A stretch of 64,000 bases of DNA from Clostridia bacterium (GCA_017409475.1 JAFQSP010000003.1:248001-312000), one strand, 5' to 3'; positions 1-8,955 are shown, numbered from the stretch's first letter. Notes: generated by a model not told the origin, from the letters alone. Translations and numbers: made by a program.

Positions 1-667
1 CGTCAACGGTAAGGTAAACTACGTCTTCGCTATTACGAGTTTTTGCCTGAATTTTCAACTCGCTGTTTCCGTTTAATATAATCGGTCGGTCGAATAGCGA
101 ATGGGCACAAATTGAATTTACGATAATTCCGTCAACGCTCGGGTCAACTATGGGACCGCCGGCTGACATAGAGTATGCCGTAGAGCCGGTAGGTGTTGCA
201 ATAATAATACCGTCAGCCTTCACCTTTAAAAACGGCTTATCCTTACTGGAAACGGTAATTTCGGCAATGCTTGAATCATTTGAACGCTGAATAACTGTAT
301 CGTTAAGTGCAATAAATTCGGCACCCGATTTTTCGAGTATTACCTTCATCATTTTTCTATATTCAATAGAATAATCGTTATCAATTATATTTTTAATAAG
401 CGGAATTTCATTTAATTCAAGCTCGGCTAAATAGCCAAAATGGCCACAATTGATACCAATAACCGACTTGTTGTAATTTGAGGCAATTTTTGCAGCTCGG
501 AGCATTGTTCCGTCACCGCCGATAGAAATAATAAAATCGCATTTTTCGGCTTCGATTGGGTTATTTTTATCCAAAATAATCGATTCACAATCATTTTCTT
601 TTAAAAAACCTTGAACCATTTTTATCGGTTCGGTAACTAATTCAATATAGTAAATGCCGAAAATCAA
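1..667 (-). CDS. nadK: NAD kinase, C-terminus cut by window edge
   Basis: Phosphorylates NAD to NADP in the cytosol. The visible 222 residues carry the family's GGDGT nucleotide-binding motif (about residues 50-54), then NCGHFGYLAE and the conserved ATPTGSTAYSMSAGGP block. The start is TTG at 667-665, preceded by AAGGAG at a good distance; no ATG fits, since the first in-frame ATG would remove the N-terminal strand. The reading frame is open to base 1, so the C-terminus lies outside the window. It is the last visible gene of the nusB-to-nadK operon and starts 6 bases beyond the tlyA stop. The family call is secure; only the end is unseen. Confidence 0.93.
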   Translation of the reverse strand, partial: MIFGIYYIELVTEPIKMVQGFLKENDCESIILDKNNPIEAEKCDFIISIGGDGTMLRAAKIASNYNKSVIGINCGHFGYLAELELNEIPLIKNIIDNDYSIEYRKMMKVILEKSGAEFIALNDTVIQRSNDSSIAEITVSSKDKPFLKVKADGIIIATPTGSTAYSMSAGGPIVDPSVDGIIVNSICAHSLFDRPIILNGNSELKIQAKTRNSEDVVYLTVD

Positions 668-672
668 GTTTA

Positions 673-1488
673 TCACTCCTTTTTATCAAGTTCATTATGC
701 GACATTGAAACAATATCCTCAGCACTAAATTCAGCTCTGTTTTCGCCTATGTTATTCTTCAAAATATGTACAAGATATTCAATATTTCCTTGCGGTCCTT
801 TTATTGGAGAATAATCAAGGTTTAATACCGTCATTTCGCATTCATTTATGATAAAATCAAGTATTTCTTCAACAACTTTTACATGTACCGATTTATCCTT
901 TACAACACCCTTTTTACCGACCTGTTCCCTACCAGCCTCAAATTGAGGCTTTATTAAGCAAACAGCTTCGGCATTATCAGCTAAAAGCGTCTTTAAAACA
1001 GGCATTATCAGCTTTAACGAAATGAACGAAACGTCAACGCTTGCAAAATTGAGCTTATCGGGGACAATTTCGTTGGTTACGTATCTGAAATTTGTTCTCT
1101 CAAGATTGATAACCCTTTCGTCGCAACGAAGTTTCCACGCAAGCTGACCGTAGCCAACATCGATAGCATATACCTTTTTTGCACCGTTTTGAAGCATGCA
1201 GTCGGTAAATCCTCCGGTTGAAGCACCAATATCAGCGCAGATATAATCGTTAAGACTAATATTAAAGTTTTTCATAGCCTTTTCGAGCTTTAACCCGCCG
1301 CGGCTAACATATTTTAATGAATTATCACGCACTTCAATTGTATCATCAGGCTTTAATGTAGTTCCTGGCTTGTCAGCCTTCTGATTATTAACATATACGC
1401 AACCGGCCATGATGAGTGCCTTTGCCTTCTCTCTGCTTTCACAAAAGCCTTGCTCAAAAACCGCCGTATCAAGTCTTAATTTTTCCAT
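673..1488 (-). CDS. tlyA: TlyA-family rRNA methyltransferase / hemolysin-like
   Basis: Predicted SAM-dependent 2'-O-methyltransferase of 16S/23S rRNA; the hemolysin label is historical. The N-terminal 60 residues form an S4 RNA-binding domain, followed by an FtsJ/RrmJ-like Rossmann domain with ADIGASTGGFTDC (SAM-binding loop) and a later SFISLKL stretch. At about 271 residues it has the family's usual size. ATG at 1488 is preceded directly by an in-frame TTG at 1491; GGAGG sits 7 bases before the TTG and 10 before the ATG, so either could be used. The ribosome binding site lies inside the end of dxs. The dxs-tlyA-nadK order is typical of Clostridia. Confidence 0.92.
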   Translation of the reverse strand: MEKLRLDTAVFEQGFCESREKAKALIMAGCVYVNNQKADKPGTTLKPDDTIEVRDNSLKYVSRGGLKLEKAMKNFNISLNDYICADIGASTGGFTDCMLQNGAKKVYAIDVGYGQLAWKLRCDERVINLERTNFRYVTNEIVPDKLNFASVDVSFISLKLIMPVLKTLLADNAEAVCLIKPQFEAGREQVGKKGVVKDKSVHVKVVEEILDFIINECEMTVLNLDYSPIKGPQGNIEYLVHILKNNIGENRAEFSAEDIVSMSHNELDKKE

Positions 1489-1493
1489 CAATC

Positions 1494-3299
1494 CTATTCC
1501 TCCGAAATGATATGATTCATTGAATCAGTATCAAGTAGATATTTCTTTAAAAGTGAGTCAATGTCATCCTGTGAAACAAATTCGTTTATCGCAGTTAATC
1601 TATATTTTCCCTTATAGCCTGTTTCAAGTAACTTTGATGCAAGAATTTGACCTATTCCGCCGTTTTCAATCCCCTCTTCAAAGAAATAAATTTCATTAAA
1701 TTTTAAAAGTTTGTCAATTAGGGAATCATCAATTTTCAGCTCATTTAATTTGCATACAGAATAGTCAGTCTTATTCGCATGATTGAATAAATTTCCGTAT
1801 GTTACAATTATCTTTGATGAACTGCGGTTTTTAATATAATACGAATCACCGTTATAATAGTTTTCGGCATTTTTGGGTTCTACAGTTCTCGGATATCTAA
1901 CAGCACAAACTGAGCTTCTTTCATTAACTGCAACGTTAAGCATTTGTTTAAGCTCACTGTAATTTGACGGTGTAAAAATCGAAACATTAGGAATTTCGGA
2001 TAAAAACGCTACGTCAAAAAGTCCGTTATGTGTAGCTCCGTCGCGTCCAACAATTCCGGCTCGATCAATGCAGAAAACCACATGCTGATTAATAATTGAG
2101 CAATCGTGAATAATTTGGTCAAATGCCCTCTGCAAAAATGAAGAATAAACGGCAAAAACAGGCACCATACCCTTGCTTGCCAAACCGGCTGCAAATGTCA
2201 CCGCGTGTTGCTCGGCAATCCCGACATCAAAGAATCGGTCAGGGTACTTTTCGGCAAATTTTGTAAGCCCTGTTCCGTCAGCCATTGCCGCGGTTATAGC
2301 ACAAATTTTACTATTCTTTTCGGCAATTTCGCACAATGCATTCCCGAACGCTTCTGAATAACCATAGGAAATTGATTGGAGCCCAATTTCATAATCGAAG
2401 GACGAAACACCATGATAGCTTTCAGGGCTTGATTCGGCAAAATTGTATCCCTTACCCTTTGTAGTAACGGCATGAATTACAATTGGCATACTGTTGATTT
2501 CCTTTGCCGACTTAAGAACATCTATCATTTTATGAACATCGTGACCATCGACCGGGCCGAGATAATAAAATCCGAGCGCTTCAAACATATTCTGTTTTAA
2601 AACAAGATATTTGAGCGCTTGTTTAGTTTTTTCAATAAGACGGGTTATGGGACGTCCAATTAACGCGATTTTACTTAATTTACCTTTAACATTGCGCTTT
2701 GTACTGATATATGATGAGCGTGTCCTGACATCCGAAAGATATTTTGCCATAGCGCCAACATTTTTTGAAATTGACATTTTATTATCGTTAAGAATAATTA
2801 TCATATTCTCATTTGAACGGCCGATATTATTAAGAGCTTCATAGGCCAATCCGCCGGTAAGAGCCCCGTCACCTATAACACAAATCACCCTACCATAATT
2901 ACCAAGCATCGTATTGGCCTTTGATATGCCAAAACCGCAGGATAACGATGTACTGCTATGGCCCGAAATGAACGGGTCATATTCGCTTTCCTTCGGGTTC
3001 ATAAAACCTGAAAGTCCGTCAGCCTTTCTCAATGTATCAAATTTATCATATCGGCCGGTCAGCATTTTATGAACATAGCTTTGATGACCTACGTCAAAAA
3101 TTATAGAGTCCTCAGGACAATTAAAAACCGAATGCAAAGCAACGGTCAACTCAACAACACCTAAATTAGATGCGAGATGGCCGCCGGTATTAGACACCTT
3201 TTCAATAAGCTCACTTCTGATTTCGTCGCAAAGCTCAGGAAGCTTATCTTCCGGAATTTTCTTTAAATCATTCGGATTCTTAATTTCTTTTAAAAACAT
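1494..3299 (-). CDS. dxs: 1-deoxy-D-xylulose-5-phosphate synthase
   Basis: Condenses pyruvate with glyceraldehyde 3-phosphate, the first step of the MEP isoprenoid pathway. The 601 residues show the thiamine diphosphate motif beginning GDGALTGG near residue 143 and ending around NDNKMSIS, the DVGHQSYVHK segment near 69, and the transketolase pyrimidine-binding domain from about 310 (ITAAMADGTGL, FDVGIAEQHAVTFAAGLA). Length is close to the usual 610-630. It sits 16 bases after ispA in the same operon; dxr and ispG, which act later in this pathway, are at 57-60 kb on the same strand. Confidence 0.97.
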   Translation of the reverse strand: MFLKEIKNPNDLKKIPEDKLPELCDEIRSELIEKVSNTGGHLASNLGVVELTVALHSVFNCPEDSIIFDVGHQSYVHKMLTGRYDKFDTLRKADGLSGFMNPKESEYDPFISGHSSTSLSCGFGISKANTMLGNYGRVICVIGDGALTGGLAYEALNNIGRSNENMIIILNDNKMSISKNVGAMAKYLSDVRTRSSYISTKRNVKGKLSKIALIGRPITRLIEKTKQALKYLVLKQNMFEALGFYYLGPVDGHDVHKMIDVLKSAKEINSMPIVIHAVTTKGKGYNFAESSPESYHGVSSFDYEIGLQSISYGYSEAFGNALCEIAEKNSKICAITAAMADGTGLTKFAEKYPDRFFDVGIAEQHAVTFAAGLASKGMVPVFAVYSSFLQRAFDQIIHDCSIINQHVVFCIDRAGIVGRDGATHNGLFDVAFLSEIPNVSIFTPSNYSELKQMLNVAVNERSSVCAVRYPRTVEPKNAENYYNGDSYYIKNRSSSKIIVTYGNLFNHANKTDYSVCKLNELKIDDSLIDKLLKFNEIYFFEEGIENGGIGQILASKLLETGYKGKYRLTAINEFVSQDDIDSLLKKYLLDTDSMNHIISEE

Positions 3300-3315
3300 T
3301 ACATACCACTTTATT

Positions 3316-4194
3316 TTATTTATTTCTGAAGGCTAAATAATCGGCTAAATCGCATAAATCATTAGCCTTATCGCCTAAAAACGAAAGAGATTCTTTTGCT
3401 CTTTCGGTAAGCTCATGAATTTTATTTTCAGCTTCTTCGATTGACATAAATGATAAAAATGTAGATTTATTTTCCTCTTTATCGCTGCCAATTGGCTTTC
3501 CAAGCAATTCTTCATCCCCAATAACGTCAAGTATATCGTCGCGAATTTGAAAGGCTAAACCGATATTCTCGGCATATTTAAGGCATAAACTAATTTCTTC
3601 GTCATTAGCTCCCCCGAGGATACATCCAATTTTTGCAGCAGCTTCTATAAGTTTACCCGTTTTAAGTCGCTGTAAAAATATAAGTGTATCATGCGAAATT
3701 TGTTTATTTTCGCTTTCTAAATCGATAACTTGACCGCCAACCATTCCATTTATGCCGCAGCATTCAGCCAAGCAAGCGATTGATTTTACAATTTTATCGG
3801 AATCAATATTTATCCTTGTCATTGTTTCAAAAGCGAGCGATTGCAATCCATCACCCGCAAGTAAGGCAATATCCTCGCCAAATGATATGTGACAAGATGG
3901 TTTTCCTCGTCTAAAATCATCATTATCCATACATGGCAGGTCATCGTGAATAAGCGAATATGTATGAATCATTTCGATTGCACATGCGGCAGGTATAGAA
4001 ACACAGTAATCGTCACAGAATATTCGACAAAATTCCATTAAAAGAGCCGGTCTGATTCGTTTTCCGCCGGCAGTTAAGCTGTAATTTACAGCATTAATTA
4101 CCGATGAATATGCAACGTCGCTTTTTGGAACAAATCGTTCAATATTATCGTCGAAAACGCTCGTATACCTTAATAAAAAATTATCTACGCTCAT
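3316..4194 (-). CDS. ispA: Short-chain trans-prenyl diphosphate synthase (FPP/GPP synthase)
   Basis: Condenses dimethylallyl and isopentenyl diphosphates into geranyl/farnesyl diphosphate, feeding UppS and quinone or tRNA prenylation. The first aspartate-rich motif is DDLPCMD near residues 84-90 and the second is DDILD near 217; GGKRIRP near 43 binds isopentenyl diphosphate. The 292 residues match the family. The start ATG overlaps the xseB stop by one base (TAATG), implying translational coupling. Product length (C10, C15 or C20) cannot be fixed from sequence alone. Confidence 0.95.
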   Translation of the reverse strand: MSVDNFLLRYTSVFDDNIERFVPKSDVAYSSVINAVNYSLTAGGKRIRPALLMEFCRIFCDDYCVSIPAACAIEMIHTYSLIHDDLPCMDNDDFRRGKPSCHISFGEDIALLAGDGLQSLAFETMTRINIDSDKIVKSIACLAECCGINGMVGGQVIDLESENKQISHDTLIFLQRLKTGKLIEAAAKIGCILGGANDEEISLCLKYAENIGLAFQIRDDILDVIGDEELLGKPIGSDKEENKSTFLSFMSIEEAENKIHELTERAKESLSFLGDKANDLCDLADYLAFRNK

Positions 4195-4397
4195 TATTCA
4201 GCCTCTCCCGAGGTTAACTCGTTTATGTTTGAAATTTTAAACTGTGCATTATTTAATTTTTCATTACAAAGCTTAGCAAGCGAGGTACCCTCATCAAACA
4301 GCTCCATCGAGGCCTCGAGCTCGCAATCGCCCTTTTCAAGAGTTGTAACTATTTCTTCAAGACGTGAAAGCATTTCGCTAAATTTCTTTTCACCCAT
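4194..4397 (-). CDS. xseB: Exodeoxyribonuclease VII small subunit
   Basis: Small subunit of ExoVII, which degrades single-stranded DNA from both ends. The protein of 67 residues contains the signature run of MLSRLEEIVTTLEKG followed by LEASMELFDEGTSL. The chosen ATG at 4397 (MGEKKF) has GAGGAG 7 bases upstream and gives the usual length. A longer frame back to 4457 would overlap xseA much more and has no better ribosome binding site. It overlaps the end of xseA by 8 bases and the ispA start by one, a tightly coupled trio. Confidence 0.95.
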   Translation of the reverse strand: MGEKKFSEMLSRLEEIVTTLEKGDCELEASMELFDEGTSLAKLCNEKLNNAQFKISNINELTSGEAE

Positions 4398-5613
4398 TGA
4401 TATTCTCCTCATTAATTGATTTGACAGTGCATTCAGCCTTTCCGTCGGCAAGAACAAGAACTAAATTATCACCTGTATTTATCGACTTAACCGATTTAAT
4501 TGGTCTATTATCCTTATATGCAACCGAGTATCCGCGAGATATGGTTGCGAGAGGGCTTAGCGCATTTAATTTAGCGCATTCTTCAGCAAAATTTTCTCTT
4601 TCTTGATGTAGTGCTGATAAATAGGCGCCTTTCAAATTGTTTACTGTAAAAAGCAGTTTTTTTCGCAAATTTGAAAGATAGTTATCAGGATTTTTGAGAA
4701 CATAATTTTCTGCTAAAAATTTTAACCGTGCTTTAAGTTGGTTAAGATTATTCGAATACGCCGATGAAAGATTTTCTTCTGTTTTTGCAAGGAGGTATTT
4801 GACATCGGTAATATCGGGAACAGCAAGCTCAGCTGCCGCAGAAGGTGTAGGTGCGCGTAAATCGGCTACAAAATCAGAGATTGTATAATCGATTTCGTGT
4901 CCAACGGCCGAAATAACAGGAATCTCTGACCTAAAAATCTCGCGCGCTAAATTTTCGTCATTAAACGCCCACAAATCTTCTATCGAGCCGCCACCACGAC
5001 CAATTATTATAACATCAGCCGCATTCATTTCATTAACCGTTTTCACCGCTTCAATAAGTTGCTCGGCGGCACCGTCACCCTGAACAAGCACGGGACACAA
5101 AATCATTTCAGCGCAAGGATAGCGACGAGTTAAAACATTTGTGATATCCTGAATTGCCGCACCTGTAGGTGATGTAATTACAGCAATTTTTTCGGGATAA
5201 CTCGGTATTTTCTTTTTATATTTTTCGTCAAAAAGGCCTTCGCCTTTTAATTTTTCAACAAGCTGCTCAAATGCAATTTGCAGGGCGCCGACACCGTCAG
5301 GTTGCATATCATCAATATAAAACTGAAAGCTACCGTCTCGTTCAAACAGTGATGCTCTTCCTCTGCAAATTACCTTCATTCCGTTTTGCGGTTCAAATTT
5401 AATTCTTGCCGCACTTGAACGAAACATAACGGCTTTAATTGCTGCCTTTTCATCCTTTAAGGTTAAATAAAAATGACCTGTTTTATAATGATTAGTGAAA
5501 TTAGAAATTTCTCCGACTACATAGACATAGTTAAGATAAGGATCGTTATCAATAATATTTTTTACATAATTATTTAATTGTGAAACGGTATAAGTAAGCC
5601 TATCATTACTCAT
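4390..5613 (-). CDS. xseA: Exodeoxyribonuclease VII large subunit
   Basis: Catalytic subunit of ExoVII. An N-terminal OB-fold (about residues 5-105, with YVVGEISNF) precedes the catalytic region, which shows AVITSPTGAAIQDI and IIIGRGGGSIEDLWAFNDE, followed by VISAVGHEIDYTISDFVADLRAPTPSAAAE. A coiled-coil-rich region fills residues 270-360, ending in the conserved ISRGYSV segment. The 407 residues are normal. The start overlaps the upstream TsaD-like gene by four bases. XseB follows with an 8-base overlap. Confidence 0.96.
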   Translation of the reverse strand: MSNDRLTYTVSQLNNYVKNIIDNDPYLNYVYVVGEISNFTNHYKTGHFYLTLKDEKAAIKAVMFRSSAARIKFEPQNGMKVICRGRASLFERDGSFQFYIDDMQPDGVGALQIAFEQLVEKLKGEGLFDEKYKKKIPSYPEKIAVITSPTGAAIQDITNVLTRRYPCAEMILCPVLVQGDGAAEQLIEAVKTVNEMNAADVIIIGRGGGSIEDLWAFNDENLAREIFRSEIPVISAVGHEIDYTISDFVADLRAPTPSAAAELAVPDITDVKYLLAKTEENLSSAYSNNLNQLKARLKFLAENYVLKNPDNYLSNLRKKLLFTVNNLKGAYLSALHQERENFAEECAKLNALSPLATISRGYSVAYKDNRPIKSVKSINTGDNLVLVLADGKAECTVKSINEENING

Positions 5614-6539
5614 ATTTGTTTCTCCTTTAAGGCGGCTAAAACAGCAACTCCAACCGCGTTATCAGACGAAAATTCAGGCTCGGCAAAGCTACAATCGTAT
5701 TTTTCGGTCATAAATTTTCTTATAATCGAATTACTCATAACTCCACCGGCATAAACAATCGGAAACTGACCGAATTTGTTTATAATCATTTCGGTCATTT
5801 TATCAGCAACAGAAAGAGTATAGCTGATGACATACTTTGCAATATCTTCTTTGCTTTTACCCTCATTCTGCATTTTAATACATTTATTTTCTACACCTGA
5901 AAAGCTGGGATTAAATCCCGAAAAGGACGGCTTAATTTTAAATTCAGCTGTGCTTTTACGGGCAAGCTCATCAATATGTTTTCCGCAAGGAAAAGGAAGC
6001 CCCATCATAACGCCGGCTCGGTCAATTGATTGGCCGGCCTTTAAATCACTTGAACTTGCGATAACGTTACATTTAATAATTTTATCGTCATCAGGCTCGA
6101 TTAATAAGGCGTCGCTTGTTCCTCCTGAAAAATGAAACGCAATAAATTTTTCATTAATTAAATCGAGCTTATTACAGGAATAAAGTGCGGCGGCAACATG
6201 ACCTCTTTGATGCGAAAATGTGAATAGTTTAGCACCCAAAACTCCGGAAATTGCCTCAGCAATCGTTTGACCAACCATAAAGCATGGCATATAGCTGCCA
6301 TCATTATCGCATGGTGAAATTGACACACCAACCGATGATATATCGGTCGTAACTTTAAAAGCTTCGGACAAAAGCTCTCTGATTTGCATTGTATGGTGAA
6401 ATACGGCATCACTTTGTCTTAAGCCTTTTTCTCCGCTTTTTACCGGTAATAGCTTTTTAAAATTATACGCAATATTATTTTTTTCGTCGTATAGCGCGAC
6501 TGAGGTTGTATAATTGCTTGTATCAATCCCTAAAATCAT
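5610..6539 (-). CDS. TsaD/Kae1-like protein (peptidase M22 family paralogue)
   Basis: ASKHA-fold protein of the TsaD/Kae1/Qri7 superfamily, shorter (309 residues) than true TsaD (about 335-340). It begins MILGIDTSNYTTSVA, a nucleotide-binding phosphate-1 loop. It carries HQRGH at residues 110-114 where TsaD has the HxEGH metal site, then FSGGTSDALLI, and near the C-terminus AGGVMSN and SSDNAVGVAV, so the metal and nucleotide sites look kept. Canonical TsaD normally sits with TsaB/TsaE; here the neighbours are nusB and xseA, so I read it as a paralogue of unknown substrate, not the t6A enzyme. It overlaps nusB and xseA by four bases each. Confidence 0.75.
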   Translation of the reverse strand: MILGIDTSNYTTSVALYDEKNNIAYNFKKLLPVKSGEKGLRQSDAVFHHTMQIRELLSEAFKVTTDISSVGVSISPCDNDGSYMPCFMVGQTIAEAISGVLGAKLFTFSHQRGHVAAALYSCNKLDLINEKFIAFHFSGGTSDALLIEPDDDKIIKCNVIASSSDLKAGQSIDRAGVMMGLPFPCGKHIDELARKSTAEFKIKPSFSGFNPSFSGVENKCIKMQNEGKSKEDIAKYVISYTLSVADKMTEMIINKFGQFPIVYAGGVMSNSIIRKFMTEKYDCSFAEPEFSSDNAVGVAVLAALKEKQI

Positions 6540-6931
6540 GATTTTGATTTAATTATTGCGCCTAAAATGCCGTTAATAAATGCGGGTTCGTCATCGCCGC
6601 AATACTTTTTAGCCAACTCAACCGCCTCGTTAGCGGCAACACCATCGGGAGTTTCGTCGCAGTAATTAATTTCGTATACGGCAAGACGTAATATGGCAAG
6701 CGCAGTTTTAGATATTCTTCCTACGCTCCAGCCCTTTAAATTCTGTGAAATTTTATCGTCAATCGCTTCCATATTATCAACTACGCCGTTAATAAGACCG
6801 GTTGCAAATGTGTTAATCTTTATTCCTTCGCATTCCTCCGAGAGCGTAATAAGCGCTGTCACCGGCTCGTCATTAATCGACTTTTCAAAAATAATTGCAA
6901 ATGCTTTTTCTCTTGCCTCAGTACGTATCAT
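6536..6931 (-). CDS. nusB: Transcription antitermination factor NusB
   Basis: Binds boxA RNA with NusE (S10) during rRNA transcription and antitermination. The 131 residues are all-helical with the family pattern: REKAFAIIFE near the N-terminus, a central IDDKISQNLKGWSVGRISKTALAILRLAVYE-type segment (positions about 77-107), and VAANEAVELAKKY followed by FINGILG at the end. It is the first gene of an eight-gene operon behind a good sigma-A promoter (6968-6996). AAAGGTAG lies about 11 bases upstream of the ATG. Confidence 0.95.
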   Translation of the reverse strand: MIRTEAREKAFAIIFEKSINDEPVTALITLSEECEGIKINTFATGLINGVVDNMEAIDDKISQNLKGWSVGRISKTALAILRLAVYEINYCDETPDGVAANEAVELAKKYCGDDEPAFINGILGAIIKSKS

Positions 6932-6967
6932 AAAATTTAAAACTACCTTTCATCGATTATCCTCAAT

Positions 6968-6996
6968 ATTATACATTATATGCAAAAAAAATGCAA
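6968..6996 (-). promoter_or_regulatory. Sigma-A promoter for nusB operon
   Basis: On the minus strand, TTGCAT (6996-6991) and TATAAT (6973-6968) are separated by 17 bases. The predicted start is about 30 bases upstream of the nusB ATG and lies just after the hairpin at 7009-7038. Confidence 0.7.
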
Positions 6997-7008
6997 CAAA
7001 GATATAAA

Positions 7009-7038
7009 AAAGAACGGTGTAAATTTACACCGTTCTTT
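7009..7038 (-). terminator. Rho-independent terminator after the Asp23-family gene
   Basis: A perfect 15-base inverted repeat (AAAGAACGGTGTAAA and its complement) meets at 7023/7024, followed on the minus strand by a T-run. It separates the Asp23-family gene from nusB, which has its own promoter. Confidence 0.8.
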
Positions 7039-7055
7039 AAAAACAAAAATTTATA

Positions 7056-7400
7056 TTAGTCTTCGTCCTTAATTTCAATATCAACAACGTGAATATTGAT
7101 TTTTGTGACAGCCTTTCCTGTCATATTTTGAAGGGTTTCTTTAATCGTTTTCTGAGCATTTTCGCATACAGTAACAATCTCTGCACCTTCTTTTAATTTA
7201 ACGAAAACGTCGATGTACATAGCGTTGTTGCTGAATTTAGCAATAACCGATTTTGCAGACTTTCCTCTAATCAGTCCTTTTATATTTGTAGGTTTAATTG
7301 CCAAATCGGCAATTCCCTCAACTTCAAGTGCGGCGGTAGCAACCATTTTTGTAATAACATCTTCGGAAATGGCAATACCTGTATCGTTCTTATATCCCAT
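7056..7400 (-). CDS. Asp23/Gls24-family envelope stress protein (YqhY-like)
   Basis: A 114-residue member of the Asp23/Gls24 family. The N-terminal GIAISEDVITKMVATAALEVEG and the later VDVFVKLKEGAEIVTV-like strand pattern (residues 60-75) are typical. In Bacillus the equivalent gene yqhY lies by the accBC operon and is linked to acetyl-CoA carboxylase homeostasis; here it sits between spoIIIAH and nusB, as in many Clostridia. It has its own promoter (7424-7451) and terminator (7009-7038), so it is probably a monocistronic vegetative gene. Exact role unknown. Confidence 0.88.
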   Translation of the reverse strand: MGYKNDTGIAISEDVITKMVATAALEVEGIADLAIKPTNIKGLIRGKSAKSVIAKFSNNAMYIDVFVKLKEGAEIVTVCENAQKTIKETLQNMTGKAVTKINIHVVDIEIKDED

Positions 7401-7423
7401 AAATAATAACCTCCTTTTTGAAT

Positions 7424-7451
7424 ATTATAACACAAAAAATCGGTAAAACAA
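7424..7451 (-). promoter_or_regulatory. Sigma-A promoter for the Asp23-family gene
   Basis: Minus-strand TTGTTT (7451-7446) and TATAAT (7429-7424) with a 16-base spacer; AAGGAGG lies between the -10 and the ATG at 7400. The -35 begins just after the spoIIIAH stop codon at 7459. Confidence 0.6.
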
Positions 7452-7458
7452 CTATTTT

Positions 7459-7992
7459 TTACTCAACAGCGATAATTTTAATATTTTCCGGTGAAAATTC
7501 GGTTTGCTCACTTACAATTTCGTTAATTTGAATAGTCTGTTGTGAAGTGATATCCTTAGCTTTAATTATAATATTTGCGCTTTTTTCGTTTAAAACAGCA
7601 ATACATTTTTCAAAACCCTTTGCCTTTATCAACGTTTCAATATTAGCTTCTTTTTCAATATTCAGGGCTATTGTATTTTTATTCTTTTCGGCCTTTTGTT
7701 TCGCTTCACTCGATGAGCTTTTATCATCAATAATCTCGTTTAATTCGGCAATTGTGTTTTTTCTTGATTTCTCTCTATCACCGATTGCAACCGAAAAATA
7801 ATCGTTTTCCTCCGGTAATGACACTGTATTGCTAACATAAATTGATTTTCCGAGGTCAGCGTCATCTTTGTTATTTTTTACTGCTTCTCCGTTGCTTTGA
7901 TATTGCCAGTTAAGATAAATTGCCGCCGAAAGAGCTAACGCAAGTCCGCACATTACAATTGATTTTTTATTGATGATAACCGATTTTCTCAT
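7459..7992 (-). CDS. spoIIIAH: Stage III sporulation protein AH
   Basis: Mother-cell membrane protein whose extracytoplasmic YscJ/FliF-like domain pairs with SpoIIQ (or a functional equivalent) across the intermembrane space to build the feeding channel. The 177 residues comprise a short basic N-terminus, one membrane segment (about 10-27), a lysine/glutamate-rich linker, and a C-terminal ring-forming domain (from about 75) with IEKEANIETLIKAKGFEKCIAV-like pattern. It is the last gene of the spoIIIA operon, 14 bases after spoIIIAG. Confidence 0.9.
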   Translation of the reverse strand: MRKSVIINKKSIVMCGLALALSAAIYLNWQYQSNGEAVKNNKDDADLGKSIYVSNTVSLPEENDYFSVAIGDREKSRKNTIAELNEIIDDKSSSSEAKQKAEKNKNTIALNIEKEANIETLIKAKGFEKCIAVLNEKSANIIIKAKDITSQQTIQINEIVSEQTEFSPENIKIIAVE

Positions 7993-8006
7993 AATATATT
8001 CCCCTT

Positions 8007-8558
8007 TTAATTTGATTGTTTAGATTTTGATACATAAATTTTACTGCCGCTAATATCAAGAGCCGCCATTACTGCTGATTTTATTTCATCATCAATTACG
8101 ACGCCATTATAATCATATATTATTACAACACCTCTTATTTTCGGCGAAAGAGTTGTTACAATTAATGCGCTTTCGTTGCCTGACGAATCTTCAATTATTA
8201 TGTATTTTTCGCTTGAGTTATCCTTCTTTTTCGTTTCGGTGTCATTTTCATTTGTATAGTCATTTGAAATATCCTTTTCATTTAGATATACATATTCATA
8301 CGACGATTCAAGTGTAACTATAACCTTTGAATTATCATTCCCCGTCATCGATTTTATTATTTTTGATATCTTATCCTCAATTAATGAGCAATATTCGTTT
8401 TCAGAAAGTTCAATGCTCGGCGTTTTATCCGAATTTTTCTCACTTTCATCATTAAACGTATCGGAAATAAATATTAATAGTATTCCAATTATCCCAACAA
8501 CAAATATTGTCATCGAAACCTTTTTATTATTCAGCAAAAGCTTTAATGAATTACTCAA
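8007..8558 (-). CDS. spoIIIAG: Stage III sporulation protein AG
   Basis: Ring-forming component of the SpoIIIA-SpoIIQ channel between mother cell and forespore. It has 183 residues with a single membrane segment (about 15-33, TIFVVGIIGILLIF), an acidic linker, and a C-terminal domain with KVIVTLESSYEYVYLNE and SPKIRGVVIIYDY, the part that resembles type III secretion ring proteins. The start overlaps the end of spoIIIAF by 8 bases. The long polar insert with many D/E/K residues around 85-115 is usual for the family. Confidence 0.9.
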   Translation of the reverse strand: MSNSLKLLLNNKKVSMTIFVVGIIGILLIFISDTFNDESEKNSDKTPSIELSENEYCSLIEDKISKIIKSMTGNDNSKVIVTLESSYEYVYLNEKDISNDYTNENDTETKKKDNSSEKYIIIEDSSGNESALIVTTLSPKIRGVVIIYDYNGVVIDDEIKSAVMAALDISGSKIYVSKSKQSN

Positions 8559-8955
8559 TTTTAATCACCCTGCATTCTATTCCAAATTTATCAAACACTG
8601 AATTTTTAATTTGATTCGCATTTCCGTTTGTAATTGATAAAATCACCTCTGAATCGGTAATTTCAGTATCGCATTTTGTATCGTATACACTCTCGATGTA
8701 TGTATCAATATCCTTTTTCACAGTTTCATTGATCATATTTTCATATACATTGTTATTAACGACAATATCGCATTTATTAAAATCAAAATTAAGCTCAACC
8801 GACGTTAGCGAAATTGTGATAAGTAAAATTATAATAATTTTTGACAGCATAATTAAATATGACCTGTACTTATTATTCGGAAAACATAAGGATAACACCG
8901 AAATGAAAACCGATACAACAGATACAGAAACAAGAGCCGAACCTATATCTTTCAT
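8551..8955 (-). CDS. spoIIIAF: Stage III sporulation protein AF
   Basis: Membrane component of the spoIIIA channel. From ATG at 8955 (MKDIGSALV) it has 134 residues: two membrane segments (about 5-25 and 32-50) and a soluble C-terminal domain that ends in FGIECRVIKIE. A longer frame back to 9015 would overlap spoIIIAE by 64 bases; the ATG at 8955 overlaps the spoIIIAE stop as ATGA and has GGCGG upstream, so I prefer it. Confidence 0.88.
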   Translation of the reverse strand: MKDIGSALVSVSVVSVFISVLSLCFPNNKYRSYLIMLSKIIIILLITISLTSVELNFDFNKCDIVVNNNVYENMINETVKKDIDTYIESVYDTKCDTEITDSEVILSITNGNANQIKNSVFDKFGIECRVIKIE

